DNA of 64,000 nucleotides from Brevibacillus laterosporus LMG 15441 (GTDB lineage: Bacteria > Bacillota > Bacilli > Brevibacillales > Brevibacillaceae), in the NCBI RefSeq assembly GCF_000219535.2, contig NZ_CP007806.1:1522501-1586500 (forward strand), written 5' to 3'. This document shows positions 44,625 to 53,062 of the stretch, one piece after another; the stretch's first letter is position 1; each line of letters begins with the position of its first letter. The notes beneath the pieces were generated by a model that was not told the DNA's origin, made no database searches, and saw nothing but the letters and a program-made list of their open reading frames with translations. The translations under genes and the position numbers were made by a program.

Positions 44625-45422
44625 ATGAGTAACAAGTGGAGAATAGCTTTAATCCAAATGGATGTCGTGCTAGGAAATCCAGAGGCAAACAGAGAAAAGG
44701 TAAAGAAAATGACCGAAAATTTACGCGAATCAGGCAAAGGGATTGATGCATTATTGCTACCCGAATTATGGGATATTGCCTATGATTTGGAGCGTCTGGA
44801 CGAGATTGCGGATGAGCAAGGGAAGAATGCCCAGATGTTTTTAAAGGAACTTGCTCGATCACTACATAGCTATGTATATGGTGGCTCTATTGCTGAACAT
44901 AAGGAAGATGGGGTCTATAATACCTCCTATGTGTTTGATAAGCAGGGAAATTTGGTTGGCTCTTATTCAAAAGCCCATTTATTCAAGCTAATGAATGAAC
45001 ACCAGTTCCTGCAATCAGGTGATCAACTGGGCTTGTATCAAATGGACGATCAGAAGGTGGGAGCGGTTATTTGCTATGATATTCGTTTCCCGGAATGGAT
45101 TCGTCTCTATGCAGTTAAGGGAGCAAAGGTCTTGTTCGTATGTGCTCAGTGGCCAAACCCGAGACTGGCTCATTGGCGCGCCCTATTGATTGCCCGAGCG
45201 ATTGAAAATCAAATGTATGTCGTTGCTTGCAATCGAGTAGGAAGCGATTCTGCGAGTAGCTTCTTCGGTCACTCTATGGTGATTGATCCATGGGGAGAAG
45301 TGATTGCTGAAGCTGGTGAAGAAGAAATGATTCTAACTGCTGAGATCGATTTGGATATTGTCGATCAGGTTCGTTCTAAGATTCCGGTATTTACTGATCG
45401 CCGTCCTGATATTTACAACTAA
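44625..45422 (+). CDS. carbon-nitrogen hydrolase (omega-amidase/nitrilase family, MtnU-like)
   Basis: A 265-residue nitrilase-superfamily amidase. The Glu-Lys-Cys triad is readable: LLLPELW (Glu), YSKAHLF (Lys) and VICYDIRFPEW (Cys). The sequence resembles MtnU/YafV-type omega-amidases that act on 2-oxoglutaramate or its methionine-salvage analogue; no mtn genes adjoin it, so the substrate is open. GGGAGGAA precedes the ATG. Last part: KIPVFTDRRPDIYN, typical of the group. Confidence 0.87.
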   Translation: MSNKWRIALIQMDVVLGNPEANREKVKKMTENLRESGKGIDALLLPELWDIAYDLERLDEIADEQGKNAQMFLKELARSLHSYVYGGSIAEHKEDGVYNTSYVFDKQGNLVGSYSKAHLFKLMNEHQFLQSGDQLGLYQMDDQKVGAVICYDIRFPEWIRLYAVKGAKVLFVCAQWPNPRLAHWRALLIARAIENQMYVVACNRVGSDSASSFFGHSMVIDPWGEVIAEAGEEEMILTAEIDLDIVDQVRSKIPVFTDRRPDIYN

Positions 45423-45536
45423 GAAGGCATGGTTGATTGTAGCTTGGAGAAAATGGTCGGTATCTATGCTTCTGCCTACAGCGTTTGCCCCTTTTTTACA
45501 TAGCCTATAGTAAGGAATGTTAGGAGGTGGGGAACA

Positions 45537-45731
45537 ATGGCTGGACTTAATAGCAAAGGGATGATGCACCATTTTTTAGGGATTCGTACAAAAGTTGTTC
45601 AAATCCGAGAGTTAGTGGAGACAGTGGACACCTTATTTACTTCATTCGATCGAATGGGTGAATTAGGGAAAGCTGTTAACCCTTTTAAGGCTAAAAAAAC
45701 AAAAGAGAACATTCCACACGATATGGATTAA
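45537..45731 (+). CDS. small hypothetical protein (64 residues)
   Basis: A 64-residue protein (MAGLNSKGMMHHFLGIRTKV at the start), probably helical (VQIRELVETVDTLFTSFDRM), with a Lys-rich end. A strong AGGAGGTGGGG site precedes the ATG. It lies 115 bases after the amidase gene. Family not recognised. Confidence 0.65.
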   Translation: MAGLNSKGMMHHFLGIRTKVVQIRELVETVDTLFTSFDRMGELGKAVNPFKAKKTKENIPHDMD

Positions 45732-45743
45732 TATGGGAAATGC

Positions 45744-45787
45744 ACGCTGAAAAGGTTGCCTTGAGAAGGGCAACCTTTCAACGTGTT
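45744..45787. terminator. long hairpin between convergent genes
   Basis: CACGCTGAAAAGGTTGCC / GGCAACCTTTCAACGTG stem; the following T-run is weak on both strands, so termination strength is uncertain. Confidence 0.5.
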
Positions 45788-45829
45788 GGAAGATCATTTT
45801 ATTTTCGCCGTACATATTGAGAATGATTT

Positions 45830-46945
45830 TTATATAAGTGCCTTACGTTCTTTAAAATCAGTATTCAGGTAATAGCTATGATATACGAGCAGATTTGGGC
45901 CTGCACATTCTGCATTTGGGCAAAAACAATTAATGGATTGATTGAGAGAGTGACTTTGCCAACGAGCGAACATAGTCTCTAGGGTATCTGTTTGAATATT
46001 TCCTAGAATGCCTACATCCCCAAAGTCAGTTACGGTTACATCTCCGGTAAATATGTTGATATTTAAGCGACAGCGTCCATCAGGGTCGTTACGTACAGTA
46101 ACATTCTTGGATTGACGCAGACGCAGAATAAGCTCCTGATCATCAGGGTCTTGGCTACATGCGAAAAATGGCAGGGTACCGAACAGCATCCACATCTCTT
46201 CATCGCGTACATCTAAAAGGGTGTGAATAGATTCACGTAATTGAGGCAAGCTCAGCACTGGTAAATTTTTGGCGAAATCGCTTTGATACATAGGGTGCAC
46301 CTCGTGACGAACACAACCCATTTCTTTAATTAGTTGATGAATCTTCGGGAGCTTTTGCCACGTCCGAGTATTCAGCATGCTTTCGGCAGAGACGATTACA
46401 CCTGCGTGTGCTAATTTTTTTGCATTGTCCATTGTCAATTGGTACAGTTTCTCTGCTTGGGTGAGTGAAACCTTTTGCGGACTATTTACGTATACCACTT
46501 CATGAAAATCCTCAGGCTTACTATAGTTCCACGACATATGCATGACATCAATGTAGGGCAAAACAGCCTCGTAACGAGAAAATGGCAGAGATAAGTTGGA
46601 GTTAATCTGTGTGCGCAAGCCCCGATCTGTCGCATACTGTAAAATTGGTGCAATTACATTATTTACTGTCCGTATACTGTACATCGGTTCCCCACCCGTA
46701 ATGCTAAGGGTTAATAAATCCTTGGCTTCCTCTAGACGTTGTAGGATAAGTTCTATTGGCAAGTGTGGATCGTCTTTTATCCGTAATGTTTCACCAACAG
46801 CGCAATGTTCACAGCGCAGATTGCATAGATTGGTCACAGTAAACTCGATACTGGTCAATTTGTAGGAAGGTGGTGTAGCATTATATAAAGGCTCCCATGG
46901 GTCCTTTTGAGGTGTAATGGGTGTAGTTGGAACAAAGCGTTTCAA
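45830..46945 (-). CDS. radical SAM / CxCxxxxC motif protein, YfkAB-like
   Basis: A 371-residue radical SAM protein matching B. subtilis YfkAB in length and features. The cluster motif is TNLCNLRCEHCAVG (about residue 46-60), followed by SITGGEPMYS; the C-terminus carries the family signature CFCPNAEC (CxCxxxxC). It starts with TTG at 46945, which has AAGGAGG 7 bases upstream; the frame reaches 47080 without such support. YfkAB-type genes are expressed in sporulation in Bacillus; the reaction is unknown. Confidence 0.87.
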   Translation of the reverse strand: MKRFVPTTPITPQKDPWEPLYNATPPSYKLTSIEFTVTNLCNLRCEHCAVGETLRIKDDPHLPIELILQRLEEAKDLLTLSITGGEPMYSIRTVNNVIAPILQYATDRGLRTQINSNLSLPFSRYEAVLPYIDVMHMSWNYSKPEDFHEVVYVNSPQKVSLTQAEKLYQLTMDNAKKLAHAGVIVSAESMLNTRTWQKLPKIHQLIKEMGCVRHEVHPMYQSDFAKNLPVLSLPQLRESIHTLLDVRDEEMWMLFGTLPFFACSQDPDDQELILRLRQSKNVTVRNDPDGRCRLNINIFTGDVTVTDFGDVGILGNIQTDTLETMFARWQSHSLNQSINCFCPNAECAGPNLLVYHSYYLNTDFKERKALI

Positions 46946-47054
46946 TGGTGAAACCTCCTTAGTAGAAACATAACGTGGCCTCAATAGCTTAGATGAGGCT
47001 ATATGAACAAACACCATTATAACCATAAATGGAGAGGGTGAGAATACCAACACC

Positions 47055-47726
47055 ATGATTGCAGGCATTTCATTTGGCAACGGAGTCTTTTATCACAACA
47101 AAAATGTCATTGCATGTGCCGAGGTAAAGAACGGTGTCATCCACACATGGGCCGAGAAAATGGGGATGAGAACGCTATGTAAAATGTGGTGGCGGATTGT
47201 CAGCTCATTGCCTTGGTACTATCATATCCTACATTTGTTGATGCTTTTGTATGTTTTTTTTCCGGTTTTAGGAGAATTTGATCCATTGTGGTTGGTAGTT
47301 TATGGAGCAGGCTTTCATTTTATTTTTCCAAAACGATTAAAACAGTTTCATGGAGCTGAGCATAAGGTTTTTAGCTACTATGGGGAAGTTAAACCAGAGA
47401 ATTGGGAAACAATACAGCAGGCTTCCATTATCAATCGAGGCTGTTCAACGAATATGGTTACTTTTTTCTTTGCTTTTTTTCTTCCAACCATTTGTTTTTT
47501 CCAACTGTGGATAGCTATTGTGATTGGACTTGTTGGAATAGGAATATGTAATCTATTATCCAAATATGCACCAAGACTAATTGAGCCATTGTATCGTGTA
47601 TCGGGCTTCTTGCAATATTATCTTACAACAAAGGAACCGGAGCGCATACATATGGATACAGCGATTCGGTCTTATGCGTTGTTTATTTATTTTCGGAATA
47701 TGGAAGAGGCAAACGATTCATTATAG
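47055..47726 (+). CDS. DUF1385 membrane protein (YqhQ-related)
   Basis: A 223-residue membrane protein with the DUF1385 hallmarks QFHGAEHKVFSYYG and INRGCSTNMVTFFF (usually CGTN). About four membrane segments are seen (residues 53-72, 78-95, 134-150, 152-172). YqhQ of B. subtilis is about 318 residues; this is a shorter version. Function unknown. GAGAGGG lies upstream of the ATG. It is divergent from the YfkAB-like gene. Confidence 0.82.
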   Translation: MIAGISFGNGVFYHNKNVIACAEVKNGVIHTWAEKMGMRTLCKMWWRIVSSLPWYYHILHLLMLLYVFFPVLGEFDPLWLVVYGAGFHFIFPKRLKQFHGAEHKVFSYYGEVKPENWETIQQASIINRGCSTNMVTFFFAFFLPTICFFQLWIAIVIGLVGIGICNLLSKYAPRLIEPLYRVSGFLQYYLTTKEPERIHMDTAIRSYALFIYFRNMEEANDSL

Positions 47727-47864
47727 GACTTTGGTTGGTATCTATCTTATGAATAAAGTATGATAGATTCCCATTTTTTTGTCTGGTAATATTTCTTTCA
47801 GACACATTATTTGTGAAAGAAATATGAAAGATTGAGATAAAAGAAAGAGAGTGGGAACAGATCC

Positions 47865-49019
47865 ATGAAGGTTAGAAAAGAAATCGTAGCAGGTATCACA
47901 ACAATGTTTGCAGTCATTGCGGCTTTTTGTATGCCGGCCGAGATACAAGCGGAAAATCCACATACCCCTAGCACTGTACAAGCGAGTACCTTCACTGATA
48001 TAGATGAACATTGGGCGAAATCTTACATTCAATTTCTTGCCGAGCGTGGCATTGTAAAAGGAAAATATATTCCGTTTCGCCCGAACGCTCCGATTTCTCG
48101 GGGAGAGGCAATTGCTTTGTTGAATCGGGTAACGCAGTATTCCTACGGAGTTGTAGCTCCTCCTGTTGAAGCAGCTAAAGTAGATAAACGATATCCGCTC
48201 GTTCAAGAACTCAAGCAGGCTGTAGGTACTATGAATGCTATGCTGTATGCGGATCAGAAGGCATATACACGTTTTAATCCAGGGGATAATGCCTTGTACT
48301 TGCTTCACCTCAGTGCAGGTAAAAAGCCAATGAAAATGGGAGCTATCTTAGAAAGCGATTGGTGGTTATCCGCTGAGCATTTACAAGCACCATTAAATCG
48401 AGAAGAAGCTAGCATGCTGTTGTTTCATACGATTCTGCCGAATATTCGACATGATTTACATATAGAGCCCGCTAAAATTCAGGAGGGTTTAAACGGCTAT
48501 TATCAGGCGACGCTTTCGAATGCGTATCAGGATACAAAATCGTTGTATGCTACCGGAATTAAAGGCTATCAATTATTGGAAGATAGCACCGGTTTTTTTC
48601 AGCCAACCAAGACTATGACTCGGGCCCAATTCGCGGTTATTTTACAGCGGCTAGTGATCGCCAATGAGCAGCAAAAAGAAAAACAATGGAACGGCTCAGT
48701 GCAACAGCAAACACGCATCAGCAATCTGATGCTAACAGCGGCCACCCATGCTTATCTAAGAAAGAACGAGCAAGGGATGACGTCCTACTTCGGGAAAGAG
48801 GCATTACAGACGATAGAGAAGCTACGCCCGCTACCTTTGCATGATGTTTTGGGTAGCTATCAGGTGATGGATAGTAATGAAAGTACCATGAAGGCTAAAG
48901 GCGCTTATTTTTCCACAATGACTGGTAATTATGAAGTGGAATATGAAATGGTTAAAAGCGACCAGAGTAGCAATCCGTACGGCTGGATCATTACGAAAAT
49001 TACTCATATCCAAAAATAA
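47865..49019 (+). CDS. S-layer homology (SLH) domain protein, secreted
   Basis: A 384-residue exported protein. The signal peptide (EIVAGITTMFAVIAAFCMPA, ending IQA) is followed by one clear SLH repeat (FTDIDEHWAKSYIQFLAERG ... FRPNAPISRGEAIALLNR, residues 42-90), a divergent middle region, and a second SLH-like end (FFQPTKTMTRAQFAVILQRL, near 245). The C-terminal 100 residues form a separate beta-rich domain (YQVMDSNESTMKAKGAYFST). It is likely bound to secondary cell wall polymer. GAAAGAGAG lies upstream of the ATG. Confidence 0.85.
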   Translation: MKVRKEIVAGITTMFAVIAAFCMPAEIQAENPHTPSTVQASTFTDIDEHWAKSYIQFLAERGIVKGKYIPFRPNAPISRGEAIALLNRVTQYSYGVVAPPVEAAKVDKRYPLVQELKQAVGTMNAMLYADQKAYTRFNPGDNALYLLHLSAGKKPMKMGAILESDWWLSAEHLQAPLNREEASMLLFHTILPNIRHDLHIEPAKIQEGLNGYYQATLSNAYQDTKSLYATGIKGYQLLEDSTGFFQPTKTMTRAQFAVILQRLVIANEQQKEKQWNGSVQQQTRISNLMLTAATHAYLRKNEQGMTSYFGKEALQTIEKLRPLPLHDVLGSYQVMDSNESTMKAKGAYFSTMTGNYEVEYEMVKSDQSSNPYGWIITKITHIQK

Positions 49020-49020
49020 A

Positions 49021-49063
49021 GAAACGATCGTATCCTTGTTAGAAGAGGGTACGATCGTTTTTT
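49021..49063. terminator. terminator between SLH and gamma-CA genes
   Basis: AAACGATCGTA ... TACGATCGTTTTTT hairpin between convergent genes. Confidence 0.85.
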
Positions 49064-49067
49064 GTTT

Positions 49068-49598
49068 TTATCTGGTAAGTGGATTTTCTTCCAGCTTTCG
49101 ATACATTTTTCCTTTATCCACATAAGACTGACGAACTCGGCGTAAATCCTTAAAATCGTCTTCGTTTAATTCGCGCTTTACCTTAGCGGGAGAGCCTACG
49201 ACCAATGTCCGAGGGGGGACTTTCATGCCGGGTGGAACCAAAGCACCCGCTGCAACCATAGCCTCTTCCCCGATCTGGGCGCCATCTAGCACAATAGAAC
49301 CCATACCGATCAAAGCGCCTTGGCGTACGGTGCAGCTATGTAACACGGCGTTATGGCCAATTGTGACATCATCCTCAATAAGGAGTGGACAAAGAGGACT
49401 TTGGTGGAGAGTGCTATTATCTTGAACACTGACTCGTTTCCCAATAATAGTAGGAGAGACATCGCCTCGTATGACCGAATTGTACCAGATCGATGTCTCT
49501 TCCCCGATAATAACGTCACCCGTGACAACAGCACCTTTGGCGATAAACACGCTAGGATGAATCTGTGGCTCTTTACCTTCAAAAGGGAGTAGTAGCAT
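49068..49598 (-). CDS. gamma carbonic anhydrase-like hexapeptide-repeat protein
   Basis: A 176-residue left-handed beta-helix protein of the YrdA/YtoA/CaiE group. Hexapeptide repeats run from residue 13 (IHPSVFIAKGAVVTGDVIIG) to about 130; the zinc-site histidines lie in QDNSTLHQS and IGHNAVLHSC. Activity as a carbonic anhydrase is documented only for some members. AGGAGG precedes the ATG. It stands alone. Confidence 0.88.
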   Translation of the reverse strand: MLLLPFEGKEPQIHPSVFIAKGAVVTGDVIIGEETSIWYNSVIRGDVSPTIIGKRVSVQDNSTLHQSPLCPLLIEDDVTIGHNAVLHSCTVRQGALIGMGSIVLDGAQIGEEAMVAAGALVPPGMKVPPRTLVVGSPAKVKRELNEDDFKDLRRVRQSYVDKGKMYRKLEENPLTR

Positions 49599-49736
49599 GA
49601 AAAATAAGCCTCCTGTTCGATGATGGATATTTCATTCCTGAGTGAAATGTAGAGTTGCGATACTCTTTTTATAATTCTAACACACAACGATCTACCAAGC
49701 TTTGCTAAGGCATTTCTGTGAGTAATCGCTTTGTCT

Positions 49737-50363
49737 TTAGTCTTTTATAGTAATCGTCTCAGCTCTTTCTTCATAGATAACAGGATAAGGAGCGTTTTGA
49801 TAAAGTTCGTCAAACCTTTCTTTAGTCAAAGCATAAAATAAATGATCTTCCCATTTCCCGTTGATTTTAAGATAATTGGCACCGAACCCCTCTTTGGCGA
49901 ATCCTGCTTTTTCCAAAACCCGTTGAGACGCTCGATTATGTGGCATGATATTGGCTTGCAAACGATGCAAAAGAAGTCTATTGAAGGAAAACGACATCAT
50001 GAGATGGAGAGCTTCAGTCATATAGCCTTGGCTTTGACAGGAATGGTCTAGATCATAACCGATAAAAGCATTTTGAAAAGGACCGCGAAATACTTGGGAT
50101 AGTGTTATTTTTCCAACAAGGCGTTCACTAGCTTGCTCAAAGATACCAAAAGAATAGCGTTGATCCTGTTCAACCTCTGTCCATTGAGTAGTTTGATTAA
50201 TGGCATTTTCGAGTGTGAAATAACTCTCGTCACGCAAAGGGACATACGGTGCATGAAATGGTTGATTTGCAAGTAAATAAGTAAGAAAAAATTCTGCATG
50301 TGCAGGGGTTAGTAATTGTAAAAAAATCAGCCTACCCTTTATTCGTAGGTTAAATACATTCAT
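49737..50363 (-). CDS. GNAT acetyltransferase, RimJ/RimL type
   Basis: A 208-residue GNAT protein. The acetyl-CoA loop region DHSCQSQGYMTEALHLMMSF (about residue 105-125) and LHRLQANIMPHNRASQRVLEKAGF are characteristic of ribosomal-protein N-acetyltransferases and their relatives. The ATG at 50363 has AGGAGG 7 bases upstream; a TTG 6 bases earlier is in frame. The substrate is unknown. Confidence 0.87.
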   Translation of the reverse strand: MNVFNLRIKGRLIFLQLLTPAHAEFFLTYLLANQPFHAPYVPLRDESYFTLENAINQTTQWTEVEQDQRYSFGIFEQASERLVGKITLSQVFRGPFQNAFIGYDLDHSCQSQGYMTEALHLMMSFSFNRLLLHRLQANIMPHNRASQRVLEKAGFAKEGFGANYLKINGKWEDHLFYALTKERFDELYQNAPYPVIYEERAETITIKD

Positions 50364-50444
50364 TTTCAAACCTCCTAAAAATAAAGTAAATAAGAATAAA
50401 CATGATATTTTACATCTTTTAGTAGCGTTTCCAGAATGTCAAGG

Positions 50445-50473
50445 TTGAATTGTACCCCTATATATGATAGATT
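50445..50473 (+). promoter_or_regulatory. promoter of rnpB
   Basis: TTGAAT, 17 bases, TAGATT, placed so that transcription would start at about the 5' end of RNase P RNA. Confidence 0.65.
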
Positions 50474-50483
50474 AATCCTTAGT

Positions 50484-50892
50484 AAGGCAAGGATTGTGGG
50501 TAGTCGCTGTTGTCACCAGCTTGTCTGGGAGACGATAGAGGAAAGTCCAGGCTCGCCCGGGCTGCGATGCCCGGAGTGTTCGTACCTAGTGCAAACTAGG
50601 GCAGTGAGGTTCGCCTCATTGACGGCGCAGAAAGGGTTCTCCCTGAGACCCAAGTACGCTGAAAGTGCCACAGAAACGTAGCTTCTCTGGCGACAGAGAA
50701 GATGGAACGAGGTAAACCCTGCGAGCGAGAAACCCAAATTAGGTAGGGGAACCGTCTGGACGGAATTGAACGAAAAGGACGGATGGCAAAAGAAATTTTG
50801 CCATAGATAGATGACTACAGCTCTTCGTGCGAGGGGAAGGTCCGTTTGCAGCACGAGAGATACAGAACCTGGCTTATAGCATTCCTTGCTTA
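50484..50892 (+). ncRNA. rnpB: RNase P RNA, type B
   Basis: The catalytic RNA of RNase P, which matures the 5' ends of tRNAs. Conserved blocks are present in order: GAGGAAAGTCCAGGCTCG near 50537, GTGCCACAGAAACG, GGAACG-GGTAAACCC, GAGCGAGAAACCCAAATT and the 3' part GATAGATGAC. The end GCATTCCTTGC pairs with GCAAGGAT at the 5' end to form P1. The overall layout follows the Bacillus type B RNA. Open frames across it are not genes. Confidence 0.95.
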
Positions 50893-50964
50893 TTCAATAT
50901 TTTTTAAGTATAAATGTAAATGAAATGATAAAGCAACAAACAAATATGATCGTATTATAAAGGA

Positions 50965-50997
50965 AAAACCGGTGCAGTAACGCGCCGGTTTTTTTGT
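50965..50997. terminator. terminator between rnpB and asnB
   Basis: AAACCGGTGC / GCGCCGGTTT stem followed by T-run; preceded by an A-run, so usable on both strands. Confidence 0.85.
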
Positions 50998-51001
50998 TTC
51001 T

Positions 51002-52846
51002 TTACATGATGCGTACTTTGTATGTTTTCATCCAGAAGTCTACTTGTGCTAAAAAGGCAAACATCTGAGGGGTGCTCATTAATTGACCAAAAAAAGGAAT
51101 TTCAATCGCAGATGCATCTGTTTGTAGGAGAGTACGGAGGTAAGGAACATCTAATAGAGTATGAAGGGGAGATCTGTTATCATCTAAAACATCGTTAAGC
51201 CACTGCCTTGTTGCTAGGGCATATGCGGGATTATGTGTTTTGGGATAAGGACTTTTTTTACGATATAACACATCAGAGGGCAAGATTCCTTCCAAAGCTT
51301 TGCGCAAAATGCCTTTTTCCCTGGAATCGTACATTTTCATCTCCCAAGGTACATTCCACATGTATTCTACAAGTCGATGATCGCAAAAGGGTACACGGGC
51401 TTCTAGGCTAGCCATCATACTCATGCGATCCTTTCGATCCAGTAACGTATTCATAAACCAGACATGATTTAAGTAAAACATCTCGCGCCGTTTTTCATCT
51501 ATACGAAACTCCCCCTCCAAGCGGGGAACCTCTGCTAGTGTATCACGAAAACGTCCTTTTACATACGAATCTGGTTGTAACCAAGCCTTCATTTCATTCG
51601 AGAGCCATTTGTATCGCTGCTCACTTTTTCGCGCCCATGGAAAAGTTTCTGCATAAAGAGCTTCTTCTTGATGAAACCAAGGATAGCCCCCAAATATTTC
51701 GTCAGCGCATTCACCTGAAAGTACGACTGTTGTTTCCTTTTTCATTTCCGCGCAAAAAAGATACAGCGAAGCGTCAATATCTGCCATACCAGGCAAGTCG
51801 CGAGCATAAACAGCGGTTTGGAGGGCTTGCACCAACTCGGGGGTATCAAACTCAATATAATGGTGCTGGGTTCCTATATGATCGCTAACTCGTTTAATCC
51901 ATTGAGAATCTGAATCAGGTTGATAGGCATGGGCAGTGAAAAAGTGGTCATTATCTTTATAATCAATGGAGTAGGTGTGAATCGTTCCTTTTCCTTGATG
52001 TTGATAATATCTTGCCGCAATAGCGGTGATGGCGCTGGAATCAAGGCCTCCTGAAAGCAGCATCGAGACAGGAACATCAGCAACGAGTTGACGTTCGATT
52101 GCATTTATGACTAAATCACGAATGGTATCGACGGTTGTCTCAAAATTGTCGAGATGCTCACGACTTTTCAAGCACCAATACGATTCTGTAGTAAAGCCAT
52201 TTTGAGAGTATATTCCATAATAGCCGGGGCGTAACTCATGCATTCCTTTGAATACACCGTGTCCAGGCGTGCGAGCGGGTGAAATAAGCAGTACCTCGGC
52301 TAAGCCTTCCCGATCAACAATAGGCTCAACTTCGGGGTGGGCAAGAATAGCTTTTATTTCTGAACCGAATAGAAACTGCCCATCTTTTACTAGATAAAAG
52401 AACGGCTTCACACCCATTCGATCACGTGCGACAAATAAGAGCTGCTCTTTGTCATTCCAGATAGCAAATGCAAAAATACCGTTCAGTCGCTCTAGGCATT
52501 TTTCTCCCCATTCTACATAAGCCGTGAGTAATACCTCCGTATCTGAGTGGGAAGAGAAGCGGTGACCACGGTCTAGCAATTCCTTGCGTAAATCTTCTGT
52601 ATTGTACAATTCGCCGTTATACACAAGTGTGTAGCTTATATCCCCATATCTTTTGGTCATGGGCTGAGTTCCGCCTTCAGGATCTACAACAATAAGACGA
52701 CGATGTCCAAATACAACCCGATCATGAAAAAAATACCCCATACTATCTGGACCTCTGTGTTGAAGTGTCTTAGTCATTGCTTCTATAGTCTCTTGTTCAT
52801 CTTTTACATTCCGCATAAAACTAGCCCAGCCTGCAATTCCACACAT
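51002..52846 (-). CDS. asnB: glutamine-hydrolysing asparagine synthase
   Basis: A 614-residue enzyme that makes asparagine from aspartate, glutamine and ATP. The N-terminal glutaminase begins MCGIAGW with the nucleophile Cys2; the ATP-pyrophosphatase domain has VSMLLSGGLDSSAITAIAAR at about residue 260. The length equals B. subtilis AsnO, the sporulation-linked paralogue, so an AsnO-type role is possible. AAAGGGTGAG precedes the ATG. It is convergent with rnpB and divergent from the sensor kinase. Confidence 0.93.
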   Translation of the reverse strand: MCGIAGWASFMRNVKDEQETIEAMTKTLQHRGPDSMGYFFHDRVVFGHRRLIVVDPEGGTQPMTKRYGDISYTLVYNGELYNTEDLRKELLDRGHRFSSHSDTEVLLTAYVEWGEKCLERLNGIFAFAIWNDKEQLLFVARDRMGVKPFFYLVKDGQFLFGSEIKAILAHPEVEPIVDREGLAEVLLISPARTPGHGVFKGMHELRPGYYGIYSQNGFTTESYWCLKSREHLDNFETTVDTIRDLVINAIERQLVADVPVSMLLSGGLDSSAITAIAARYYQHQGKGTIHTYSIDYKDNDHFFTAHAYQPDSDSQWIKRVSDHIGTQHHYIEFDTPELVQALQTAVYARDLPGMADIDASLYLFCAEMKKETTVVLSGECADEIFGGYPWFHQEEALYAETFPWARKSEQRYKWLSNEMKAWLQPDSYVKGRFRDTLAEVPRLEGEFRIDEKRREMFYLNHVWFMNTLLDRKDRMSMMASLEARVPFCDHRLVEYMWNVPWEMKMYDSREKGILRKALEGILPSDVLYRKKSPYPKTHNPAYALATRQWLNDVLDDNRSPLHTLLDVPYLRTLLQTDASAIEIPFFGQLMSTPQMFAFLAQVDFWMKTYKVRIM

Positions 52847-53062
52847 GATTTCTCACCCTTTCTCATCTGTGCTTTTTCATGTAAACGTTACTAAGTAAAA
52901 CCGGTCATCTAGGCTCATCGTATGCAAAGCAGGTTAACATGGTACCCTGTCTCTTTTTTTAAAACAAACAATAAAAAAGTTCTTTTTCCTTTACAATGGT
53001 TGATCTTTGATGCGAATATGAAATATACATACATTTTTATCCTTATTTTGGAGGTGCGGTTT

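Noticed and set aside
50436..50854. Open frames of 81 and 113 codons near 50.5 kb
   Set aside because: They lie over RNase P RNA, whose conserved blocks are unmistakable.
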